Positions 1-5,201 of a stretch of DNA of 5,742 bases are shown here, piece by piece. The notes under the pieces were generated by a model. It did not search any database, was not told the DNA's origin, and saw only the letters and a list, made by a program, of their open reading frames with translations. The stretch's first letter is position 1. Each line of letters starts with the position of its first letter. The translations under genes were made by a program, and so were the position numbers. Source of the stretch: JAGNZR01 sp051648485 (lineage in GTDB: Bacteria > Fusobacteriota > Fusobacteriia > Fusobacteriales > Fusobacteriaceae); contig JBOFFH010000008.1 in NCBI GenBank assembly GCA_051648485.1, positions 1 to 5,742 on the forward strand, given 5' to 3'.

Positions 1-1154
1 ATTCTAAAGGTTATTATGGATATGCTGAAATAGGTGCAGGAGAAGAGATGGTTGGAATTTTAGGCCACTTAGATGTAGTTCCAGCTGGAGACTTAGAAAA
101 ATGGAATAGTGATCCTTTTAAAATGATTGAAAAAGATGGAAAACTTTTTGGACGTGGAACTCAAGATGACAAAGGGCCTACTTTAATTGCTCTTTATTCT
201 GCAAAAGCTATTTTAGACAGTGGTTTATCATTCAACAAAAGATTAAGATTTATTTTCGGAACAGATGAAGAAAATCTTTGGAGATGCATAAATAGGTATA
301 TGGAGCTTGAAGAAAAACCTAGTATGGGATTCACTCCGGATTCTAAATTTCCTATGATTTATGCTGAAAAAGGACTTCTTCAATTTAATTTTATTGGAGA
401 TGGAGAAAAATTGAATCTGAAAGGAGGAGATGCATACAATGCCGTTCCTGACAAGATAACATATAATTGTTCTGAGATAAAAGATATTTTAACAGCAAAA
501 TTAAAATCAAATAATTCAATTTTTGAAATTAAAGAAAATTTTGTGACTGTAACAGGAAAATCTGTTCATGCTGCTTCTGGAGAAGAAGGAATAAATGCCA
601 TAAAACATCTTATGGTAGCTTTAAAAGAAGTAGGTTTAGATACTCCTGCTTTAAATTTTGTATATGAAGAATTAGGGCAAAATCCTTATGCTGAAAATAT
701 TTTTGGTGTTGTGGAAGATGAGATGTCTGGAAAACTCAAGTTTAATTTGGGAAAAGTAGATATTTCAGAAAATAAAACAGTTTTAGGAATAGATATTCGT
801 ATACCTGTAACTGCTTCTAAAGAAGAAATTGTAGATAAAGCCAAAGCTGTGGGAGAAAAATATGGTTTCAGATATGAAGAGAGAGATTTTTTACGTTCAC
901 TTTATGTTCCACTGGATCATTTTTTAATAAAAACTTTGAGAAAAGTTTATGAAGAAGAAACAGATTTTGATTCTACACCACTCTCTTCAGGAGGAGCTAC
1001 TTATGCAAGAGCTATGGATAACTGTGTAGCCTTTGGAGCAGTGTTCCCGGATAGTAAAAAGACAGAACATCAACCAAACGAGTATCTTTCTTTAAAAGAT
1101 GTAGACAGAGCCTATGTGATATATGGAAAAGCTATTTATGAATTAACAAGATAA
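1..1154 (+). CDS. pepV: M20-family metallo-dipeptidase (PepV/Sapep type), 5'-truncated by window edge
   Basis: Cytoplasmic zinc dipeptidase that would cleave dipeptides for amino-acid nutrition. The reading frame is open to the first base. Codons before the first internal ATG (48) read SKGYYGYAEIGAGEE, as in PepV just before the GHLDVVPAG motif, so the gene starts outside the window and ATG 48 is not the start. Counting from the codon at base 3, family metal and catalytic residues are visible: His22 and Asp24 (GHLDVV), Asp55 (GTQDDKGP), Glu89-Glu90 (FGTDEEN), Asp113 (GFTPD), and C-terminal His356 (TEHQPNE). The lid-domain signature VHAASGEEGINA and the SSGGATYARAM block are also present. The 383 residues seen compare with about 450-470 for full-length family members, so roughly 70-90 are missing. 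The chain ends at TAA, followed at once by a terminator, so it is the last gene of its transcript. There is no apparent link to the heme genes. Precise substrate range is unknown. Confidence 0.92.
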   Translation, partial: SKGYYGYAEIGAGEEMVGILGHLDVVPAGDLEKWNSDPFKMIEKDGKLFGRGTQDDKGPTLIALYSAKAILDSGLSFNKRLRFIFGTDEENLWRCINRYMELEEKPSMGFTPDSKFPMIYAEKGLLQFNFIGDGEKLNLKGGDAYNAVPDKITYNCSEIKDILTAKLKSNNSIFEIKENFVTVTGKSVHAASGEEGINAIKHLMVALKEVGLDTPALNFVYEELGQNPYAENIFGVVEDEMSGKLKFNLGKVDISENKTVLGIDIRIPVTASKEEIVDKAKAVGEKYGFRYEERDFLRSLYVPLDHFLIKTLRKVYEEETDFDSTPLSSGGATYARAMDNCVAFGAVFPDSKKTEHQPNEYLSLKDVDRAYVIYGKAIYELTR

Positions 1155-1166
1155 ACTGAAAAGATT

Positions 1167-1203
1167 AAAACTCCCTTAGAAAAAGTGCTAAGGGAGTTTT
1201 TTT
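1167..1203. terminator. Bidirectional rho-independent terminator
   Basis: A perfect 9-bp stem, CTCCCTTAG (1171-1179) with CTAAGGGAG (1188-1196), has an 8-base loop. It is extended by AAAA (1167-1170) against TTTT (1197-1200). Seven T residues (1197-1203) follow on the plus strand for the dipeptidase transcript. On the minus strand the stem is followed by TTTT then AATC, a weaker tail. It lies between two convergent genes, and its T tract overlaps the TAA stop (1204-1202) of the radical SAM gene. Confidence 0.93.
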
Positions 1204-2446
1204 ATAAATTATGGTTTTCAAAAAGCGTTTCTACTAAAAGAGCAGAAATGTTATTTCCCCAAAAAGTTCCATCTAATGTATAAGAATAATTTTTATTTGT
1301 TGAATCTATTGTGATGTATCCATATTTTTCTAAAGTTAGTAGTACTTCAAAAACTTTTTTATAAGCATTTTCACATATTTTTTCCAAGTTTAAAAGATCA
1401 ACCGTGTGGTATTGAGTGACTCCACTTAAAAGTTGAAGTTTTCTTTTTATTTCACTATCTTTAGCATAAAAAGTAATAAATTTATTTAAGTTGTACATCT
1501 CTAAATTGGCTATTCTGCCGCCAGCACCTATTCCTATAGGAATAAGATCTTTTAATTGGTGAACATTTTTGATGTATCTATAACTATCCTTTCCTGAGGT
1601 AATTTTAGTGTGTTCAAGAACAGAGTAACCCATTTCTAAAGATTTATTTAAAAACTCATGATGAAGTTTTTTGTCTAACTCTATTCCATAAAGGTATTCT
1701 TTTTCATCAGTGTCTAAAGTCTTCGAAAGATCTGAGCCCTCGTGAATCATTAAAGAGTAAAAACTTGAACTTGCAACACCTAAATCAGTTAAAATTCTAG
1801 CATCTTCTGCAACTTCTTCAAGAGTTTCATCCACATAGTTATAAATGATATCAATGCAAACTAATCCTTTAAATTTTACTTGAATCTCTTTAATTCGAGC
1901 TATAACTTTAGCTTGGTCATAAGTTCTATTCAGAGTAACTCTTCCTTTATCAGAGAAAGTTTGAACTCCTATACTTAGCCTATTAACTCCAAAACTTTGC
2001 ATAATTTCTAATTTTTCATCAGTTAAATTATGAAGTGTAGTTTCAAAAGTAAATTCACAGTTATGTGCTAACTTAAAATTTTCTCTTAAAGCTCCTAAAA
2101 TTCTTTTTAATTGACTAGCTTTAAATATAGTTGGAGTACCTCCACCAAAAAAAACTACTGAAAACTCTTTTTGTTGAATATACCTTTTTTGTCCAAGTTT
2201 GTCCATATTCTTAATTAGATATTCTGTATATTCTTCTAAGTCGTTATCAACCTGTTTTCTGTTCATATTACAAAAAGAACAAATTTTATCACAATAAGGA
2301 GTATGGACATAAATTCCACCATCTTTTTCTATTGGATCGGAGTTAAGTATTTTTCTAAGAGCAAATGGTGTGGCTAATTTTCTTTTTATTTTAGAATTTA
2401 TCACATCTTTTACATCGTGGTGTGATTTTAGTCTTTTTTTAAACAT
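1202..2446 (-). CDS. hmuW: HmuW/HutW/ChuW-type radical SAM enzyme, anaerobic heme ring-opening
   Basis: Class C radical SAM methyltransferase-like enzyme of the HemN/HemW superfamily. Characterised relatives (E. coli ChuW, F. nucleatum HmuW) open heme anaerobically, releasing Fe2+ and the linear tetrapyrrole anaerobilin. From ATG 2446 (414 aa), the [4Fe-4S] triad is CDKICSFC with Cys52, Cys56 and Cys59 in a YVHTPYC context. The SAM-binding FFGGGTPT (Gly101-103), LSIGVQTF (157-164), GIGAGGR (305-311) and a C-terminal HemN_C-like segment (YTLDGTFWGNN, about 389-399) follow. About 50 residues precede the first Cys. This and the length fit ChuW/HutW better than HemW, where the Cys motif is nearer the N-terminus. 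A TTG at 2467 is in frame, but AGGAGA (2461-2456) lies 9 bases before ATG 2446 and would fall inside the longer version, so I chose ATG. That Shine-Dalgarno overlaps the stop of the DUF454 gene (13-base gap between genes), so the two are cotranscribed. A HemN-like coproporphyrinogen oxidase is a weaker alternative. Confidence 0.88.
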   Translation of the reverse strand: MFKKRLKSHHDVKDVINSKIKRKLATPFALRKILNSDPIEKDGGIYVHTPYCDKICSFCNMNRKQVDNDLEEYTEYLIKNMDKLGQKRYIQQKEFSVVFFGGGTPTIFKASQLKRILGALRENFKLAHNCEFTFETTLHNLTDEKLEIMQSFGVNRLSIGVQTFSDKGRVTLNRTYDQAKVIARIKEIQVKFKGLVCIDIIYNYVDETLEEVAEDARILTDLGVASSSFYSLMIHEGSDLSKTLDTDEKEYLYGIELDKKLHHEFLNKSLEMGYSVLEHTKITSGKDSYRYIKNVHQLKDLIPIGIGAGGRIANLEMYNLNKFITFYAKDSEIKRKLQLLSGVTQYHTVDLLNLEKICENAYKKVFEVLLTLEKYGYITIDSTNKNYSYTLDGTFWGNNISALLVETLFENHNL

Positions 2447-2459
2447 AATTTTATTTCTC

Positions 2460-2819
2460 CTATTCAACTGTTTTTAATTTTAAAATATGGAATACAACTG
2501 AAAAATAAATAAGTATGAAAATTATTTTCATTGCAGCAGAATCCACTGACATATATCCTTTCACTATTCCCAAAGAAAAAAATATTAAAGATAGAATTTT
2601 ATTAACTGTAGTTATTCCCTTTTTTTCTTGATAGTCAGTTATATATTTTCCAAGATGTTTGTTACTTAAAAGTAATTGATGAAATTTAGGAGAGCTTTTT
2701 TCAAAGAGAAAAGCAGCCAATAATACAAAAGGAGTAGTTGGGAGTAGGGGTAAAAACACTCCTATTATTCCTAAAATCAATGAAATTACTCCTAAAATTG
2801 AGTGAAATTTATTTTTGAT
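2460..2819 (-). CDS. DUF454/YbaN-family small inner-membrane protein, apparent AUC start
   Basis: Small integral membrane protein of unknown function. The family signature is clear: LGxxxLxLGxIGVFLPLLPTTPF, then SSPKFHQLLLSNKHLGKYITDY. With the start proposed here it is 119 aa. Hydrophobic stretches are at about 8-39 (a hairpin around PLLPTTP, 24-30), 75-89 and 97-112. Histidines are at 6, 47, 55 and 111. No ATG exists near the N-terminus. TTG 2879 is the -35 box of the gene's own promoter, and GTG 2828 lies inside the Shine-Dalgarno. AAAGAGGTGATT (2834-2823) is a very strong Shine-Dalgarno, and ATC 2819 follows GAGG after 8 bases. Starting there puts the first conserved Gly at residue 10, as in my recollection of E. 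coli YbaN. The start remains an inference. As first gene upstream of the HmuW-type enzyme it may serve heme or tetrapyrrole handling at the membrane, but no activity can be assigned from sequence. Confidence 0.85.
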   Translation of the reverse strand: MKNKFHSILGVISLILGIIGVFLPLLPTTPFVLLAAFLFEKSSPKFHQLLLSNKHLGKYITDYQEKKGITTVNKILSLIFFSLGIVKGYMSVDSAAMKIIFILIYFSVVFHILKLKTVE

Positions 2820-2822
2820 TTG

Positions 2823-2834
2823 AATCACCTCTTT
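2823..2834 (-). promoter_or_regulatory. Extended Shine-Dalgarno of the DUF454 gene
   Basis: AAAGAGGTGATT on the minus strand closely follows the anti-Shine-Dalgarno complement TAAGGAGGTGATC. Read with the preceding T, 11 of 13 positions match. From GAGG (2831-2828) the ideal initiation window begins at ATC 2819. This site decides the start: it makes the in-frame GTG at 2828 implausible because that codon is part of the ribosome-binding site. Confidence 0.7.
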
Positions 2835-2836
2835 AT

Positions 2837-2857
2837 TTAGAATCAAATCAATTCTAA
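2837..2857. promoter_or_regulatory. 21-bp palindrome, candidate operator over the leftward -10
   Basis: Perfect 7-bp arms TTAGAAT (2837-2843) and ATTCTAA (2851-2857) are separated by 7 bases. It covers the -10 and the expected start region of the leftward promoter, where a bound repressor would block transcription. Its 21-bp size equals that of two overlapping Fur-family 7-1-7 units. The arm TTAGAAT shares 5 of 7 positions with the Fur heptamer TGATAAT and 6 of 7 with the PerR-type TTATAAT. Which regulator binds, if any, cannot be told from sequence. An iron- or heme-responsive Fur-family protein is an inference from gene content. Confidence 0.5.
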
Positions 2858-2879
2858 TATTAATTTTAAAAAAAGTCAA
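2851..2879 (-). promoter_or_regulatory. Leftward sigma70-type promoter for DUF454-hmuW
   Basis: On the minus strand, -35 TTGACT (2879-2874), a 17-base spacer and -10 TAGAAT (2856-2851). Transcription should begin near 2845, giving a leader of about 25 bases that holds the extended Shine-Dalgarno. The -10 lies wholly within a 21-bp palindrome (2837-2857), and the -35 lies in an inverted repeat shared with the rightward promoter. Confidence 0.75.
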
Positions 2880-2923
2880 ACGTTTTTATTTTTAAATATT
2901 ATTTTTAAAAAATAGTTTGACTT
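2873..2923. repeat. 9-bp inverted repeat carrying both -35 boxes of the divergent promoters
   Basis: AAGTCAAAC (2873-2881) is the exact reverse complement of GTTTGACTT (2915-2923). The arms flank 33 bases of almost pure A/T. Each arm contains a TTGACT -35 hexamer pointing outward and extends beyond it by GT on one side and T on the other. It may be a symmetric regulator site or simply the outcome of two similar promoters placed back to back. Confidence 0.6.
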
Positions 2924-2945
2924 ACAAAACAAAAAAATGTATACT
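2917..2945 (+). promoter_or_regulatory. Rightward sigma70-type promoter for hmuF-exbB-exbD-tonB
   Basis: -35 TTGACT (2917-2922), a 17-base A-rich spacer and -10 TATACT (2940-2945). Transcription should begin near 2952, giving a leader of about 27 bases with Shine-Dalgarno TTGGAGGA (2964-2971). This is the only promoter I see for the four plus-strand genes. It uses the same -35 and spacer length as the leftward promoter but lacks the 21-bp palindrome. Only a half-site-like TTAGAA at 2951-2956 is present. Confidence 0.8.
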
Positions 2946-2978
2946 CTTTTTTAGAAATAAAAATTGGAGGATACAGAA

Positions 2979-3500
2979 ATGAAAAAAACAGCAATCATAT
3001 TTTCATCATTGACAGGAAATACAAAAAAAGTGGCACAAGCTATATATGAATCAATAGAAGCCGAAAGAGATTTGATATCAATAGAAGAAATAAAGCATAT
3101 TTCTTTAGAAAAATATGAAAAAATTATTTTAGGATTTTGGGTAGACAAAGGAACTATGGATTCTAGAAGTAAAAAAGTTTTAAAACAGATAAAAGGAAAA
3201 AAGATAGCTTTCTTTGGAACACTGGGAGCAGATCCAGATTCAGATCATGGACAAAAAGTTTATAAAAGAGCTGTGGAACTATGTTCAAAAAACAATAGTT
3301 TTATAGGTGGATTTTTAAGTTTAGGAGAAGTTGCACCAAAACTTATAGAAATGATGGGTAAATTTCCTTTAAACTTAATACATCCTCTTACTGAAGAGAG
3401 AAAATTGAGATTAGATGCAGCTAAAAATCATCCAGATTTAGAGGATTTAGAAAGAGCTAAAGAATATTTTAAGAACATACAGGAGGAAATTTGTGTATAA
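2979..3500 (+). CDS. hmuF: HmuF/FldH-like flavodoxin, heme- and FMN-binding anaerobilin reductase candidate
   Basis: Flavodoxin-fold protein, 173 aa. The N-terminus KKTAIIFSSLTGNTKKVA (2-19) is a first beta strand followed by the FMN-phosphate loop SSLTGNT. FWVDKGTMD (53-61) and FFGTLGADPDSDHG (78-91) fit the two isoalloxazine-flanking loops. Residues about 95-150 are a mostly helical insert, as in the capped family whose F. nucleatum members HmuF and FldH bind FMN and heme, pass heme to HmuW and reduce anaerobilin. FldH is reported to use His134 as axial heme ligand. His135 here (LIHPL) sits at almost the same position, which supports the call but is not an alignment. I chose ATG 2979 because GGAGG (2966-2970) precedes it by 8 bases. 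An in-frame TTG at 2964 is itself part of that ribosome-binding site. The 3' end overlaps exbB by 8 bases, so it is cotranscribed with the TonB system. A general electron-transfer flavodoxin is the alternative. Confidence 0.82.
   Translation: MKKTAIIFSSLTGNTKKVAQAIYESIEAERDLISIEEIKHISLEKYEKIILGFWVDKGTMDSRSKKVLKQIKGKKIAFFGTLGADPDSDHGQKVYKRAVELCSKNNSFIGGFLSLGEVAPKLIEMMGKFPLNLIHPLTEERKLRLDAAKNHPDLEDLERAKEYFKNIQEEICV
3481..3486 (+). promoter_or_regulatory. Shine-Dalgarno fixing the GTG start of exbB
   Basis: AGGAGG lies within the last codons of the flavodoxin gene, 6 bases before GTG 3493. It supports the GTG start and an 8-base gene overlap, suggesting translational coupling. The next in-frame ATG (3526) would remove the N-terminal residues that ExbB proteins usually have before the first membrane helix. 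Confidence 0.8.
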
Positions 3501-4101
3501 TTATTTTTTAAATGGTGGATTTTTGATGTGGGTACTTTTATTTATGTCTATTTCAGCGATGAGTATTATAGTTGAAAAGATTATTTATTTATTTAAAAAT
3601 GAAAAAAAATATCATAAAATATTTAAAGAAAGAATTTTATTTTTAGTTAAAGATAATGATATAAAAGGAGCAGTAGAACTGGCTTCAACTGAAAATAATG
3701 CTATAGGAAGAACTCTTCAAGAATTTTTAGTTAGAATAAATAGAGAAGGAGATTTTCATCACTTTCAGCAGTTAGCTAAAGAGATAGAGTTTAAAGAGAT
3801 GGCAGGAATAGAAAGACATCTTCACATATTGGGAATAATAGCTACCTCAGCCCCTATGGTTGGACTGTTAGGAACTGTAACAGGGATGATAACAGCTTTC
3901 AATACAATGGCAACTCATGGAGCAGGTAATCCTAATCTAGTTGCAGGAGGAATTTCAACAGCTCTTATTACAACTGCTTCAGGACTGATTGTATCTATAC
4001 CAGCTTTAGTAATTTATAATCTTTTAACTGCTAAAACTGAAGAAATTTCAGAAGAGATAGACAAAATAACTACAAGTATAATAAACGTGGTGAGAAATTA
4101 A
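3493..4101 (+). CDS. exbB: ExbB, TonB-system ion-channel subunit (MotA/TolQ/ExbB family)
   Basis: Inner-membrane subunit that, with ExbD, uses ion-motive force to energise TonB. It has 202 aa and the three-helix family topology: helix 1 at about 12-33 after the typical YFLNGGFLMW start, a cytoplasmic loop at about 35-108, helix 2 at about 110-138 (SAPMVGLLGTVTGMITAF) and helix 3 at about 152-178 (GISTALITTASGLIVSIP, then ALVIYN). These last two blocks are the family's most conserved. One difference stands out. Where E. coli ExbB has the functionally essential Glu176 (GIAEALLATA), this protein has Thr156 (GISTALITTA), by an alignment made by eye. GTG start, chosen for its AGGAGG site. It is followed after 3 bases by exbD. 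In context it serves heme uptake, though it may also power other TonB-dependent receptors. Confidence 0.94.
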   Translation: MYNYFLNGGFLMWVLLFMSISAMSIIVEKIIYLFKNEKKYHKIFKERILFLVKDNDIKGAVELASTENNAIGRTLQEFLVRINREGDFHHFQQLAKEIEFKEMAGIERHLHILGIIATSAPMVGLLGTVTGMITAFNTMATHGAGNPNLVAGGISTALITTASGLIVSIPALVIYNLLTAKTEEISEEIDKITTSIINVVRN

Positions 4102-4104
4102 GTT

Positions 4105-4494
4105 ATGGATAGAAGAAAGAAAAGAAAAATGCTTGTTCCTGATATGACTCCACTTATAGATATAGTATTTTTATTATTGATTTTTTTCATAGTAGTTTCT
4201 AATTTTAATCAATATGGAAATTTGAAAATACAACTTCCTAAATCAGGAATTGTATCCGAAAAAGAAGAAAATAAAAGCTTAGAATTGATTTTAGACGGTG
4301 AAGGAAAATATTATATAAAAGATAAAAATGTACAAAAAGAGATAATTTTAGATGAGTTAGAATTAAATCTTATTCCAGATGGAGAAATAGTAGTTACAGC
4401 AGATAAGAACGTAACTTACGAAACTCTTATGATGGTTTTTGGAAAAATAAAAAATAGTTCTCAAGCAGAGATAACTTTATCTGCTTTTAGGTAG
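4105..4494 (+). CDS. exbD: ExbD, TonB-system ion-channel subunit (ExbD/TolR family)
   Basis: Partner of ExbB with one transmembrane helix and a periplasmic domain, 129 aa. A basic cytoplasmic head (RRKKRKM, 3-9) precedes PDMTPLIDIVFLLLIFFIVV (12-31). Asp19 in this helix corresponds to the ion-carrying Asp25 of E. coli ExbD and is intact. The periplasmic part includes LKIQLPKS (40-47), as in the family, and ends with a folded domain containing VVTADKNVTYETLM. The family's usual length is about 130-140 aa. ATG start 3 bases after the exbB stop, with GGTGAG (4089-4094) upstream. The gap to tonB is 6 bases, so all four genes form one operon. Confidence 0.95.
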   Translation: MDRRKKRKMLVPDMTPLIDIVFLLLIFFIVVSNFNQYGNLKIQLPKSGIVSEKEENKSLELILDGEGKYYIKDKNVQKEIILDELELNLIPDGEIVVTADKNVTYETLMMVFGKIKNSSQAEITLSAFR

Positions 4495-4500
4495 GTAATA

Positions 4501-5196
4501 ATGAAGAAAAAAATTAAAATAATAAGTGTAGTAACACTCATTCATTTGGCTCTTTTTTTTGTAGGGGTTTCAAATGAAAAAACAGTGATTCAAAATGAAG
4601 TAAAAATCCCTATTAAAACTTCAATGAATTTTTCTCAAAAATCAAAACCAATTTTATCCACTAAGGAAGAGATAAAAGAAAAACCAGCAGAAAAAATAAA
4701 AGAGGTAATTGAACCTGTTGTTAAGCCTAAAAAACAAGTGAAAAAATTAGTAAAGAAACCAGTCAAAAAAATAGTAGAAAAAACATATAAAAATCCCCCA
4801 AAAGAAGTGAAACAATCAGAAGTAGAAGAAAGTGAACAGGTAGTAGTAGAGCACACAAAATCTCATTCTGTTGAGACCAAAGAGCTTTACAACTATGTAG
4901 GAGAAACTTATGTGGCAGAATCTTCTAAAGGAATAGATTATAAAATTTTAAAAGAATTGAATCCGGAATATCCACAGAGATTGAAAAAGATGCTCGGAAG
5001 AAACGAAATAATCATAAAAACAAAATTTTTAGTAGATAAAGATGGGAAAGTTTCTAAAATAGAATTCATAGGGCAAAATAATAGGCTTCTTCAACAAGAA
5101 GTTGAAAAAGCCTTGAAAAGATGGTTATTTAAACCTATGTTTTATAAAAATAAGCCTTTAGAAGTATATTTTTATAAAGAGTTTAAATTCACATAA
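4501..5196 (+). CDS. tonB: TonB, energy-transducing protein for outer-membrane receptors
   Basis: Couples the ExbBD motor to outer-membrane receptors, 231 aa. It has a short cytoplasmic KKKIK head and an uncleaved signal anchor at about 7-23 with His15 in the helix, a likely counterpart of E. coli His20. A Lys/Glu/Pro-rich periplasmic linker follows (about 45-115). It includes a lysine-rich stretch of repeated KK-hydrophobic-valine units at 77-94, unlike the long Glu-Pro/Lys-Pro tracts of E. coli TonB. The C-terminal TonB domain is at about 147-231: NPEYPQRLKK, KTKFLVDKDGKVSKIEF, then KALKRWLFKPMFYKNKPLEV, all hallmarks of the Pfam TonB_C fold. ATG start 6 bases after exbD, with AGGTAGG just upstream. 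It is the last gene of the operon and ends 5 bases from a convergent gene. The cognate receptor is not in the window. Confidence 0.95.
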   Translation: MKKKIKIISVVTLIHLALFFVGVSNEKTVIQNEVKIPIKTSMNFSQKSKPILSTKEEIKEKPAEKIKEVIEPVVKPKKQVKKLVKKPVKKIVEKTYKNPPKEVKQSEVEESEQVVVEHTKSHSVETKELYNYVGETYVAESSKGIDYKILKELNPEYPQRLKKMLGRNEIIIKTKFLVDKDGKVSKIEFIGQNNRLLQQEVEKALKRWLFKPMFYKNKPLEVYFYKEFKFT

Positions 5197-5201
5197 ATCA
5201 A

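Noticed and set aside
1202..2446. Assignment as HemN (coproporphyrinogen oxidase) or HemW (heme chaperone).
   Set aside because: The superfamily is shared, but the N-terminal extension, length and neighbours (flavodoxin, TonB system) favour the HutW/ChuW/HmuW branch. A tree would settle it.
2447..2467. TTG at 2467 as start of the radical SAM gene (7 residues longer).
   Set aside because: The Shine-Dalgarno AGGAGA (2461-2456) would lie inside the coding region, while it is ideally placed for ATG 2446. No ribosome site precedes the TTG.
2820..2879. TTG at 2879 or GTG at 2828 as start of the DUF454 gene.
   Set aside because: The TTG is the -35 hexamer of the leftward promoter, so it would not be in the transcript. 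The GTG is part of the Shine-Dalgarno itself. Both would add residues that the family lacks.
2964..2978. TTG at 2964 as start of the flavodoxin gene.
   Set aside because: It lies inside TTGGAGGA, the ribosome site serving ATG 2979. The flavodoxin beta strand begins directly after that ATG.
2820..2978. Riboswitch or structured leader RNA in the divergent region.
   Set aside because: Both expected leaders are only about 25-27 bases and A/T-rich, too short for a known riboswitch fold.
2951..3148. Minus-strand open frame of 65 codons.
   Set aside because: It is antisense to the flavodoxin gene, has no family likeness, and overlaps the rightward leader. It is a composition shadow.
4635..4856. 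Minus-strand open frame of 73 codons rich in Ser, Thr and Phe.
   Set aside because: It is the mirror of the Lys/Glu/Pro-rich linker of TonB, whose codons read backwards as Phe/Ser/Thr. It has no ribosome site or family likeness.
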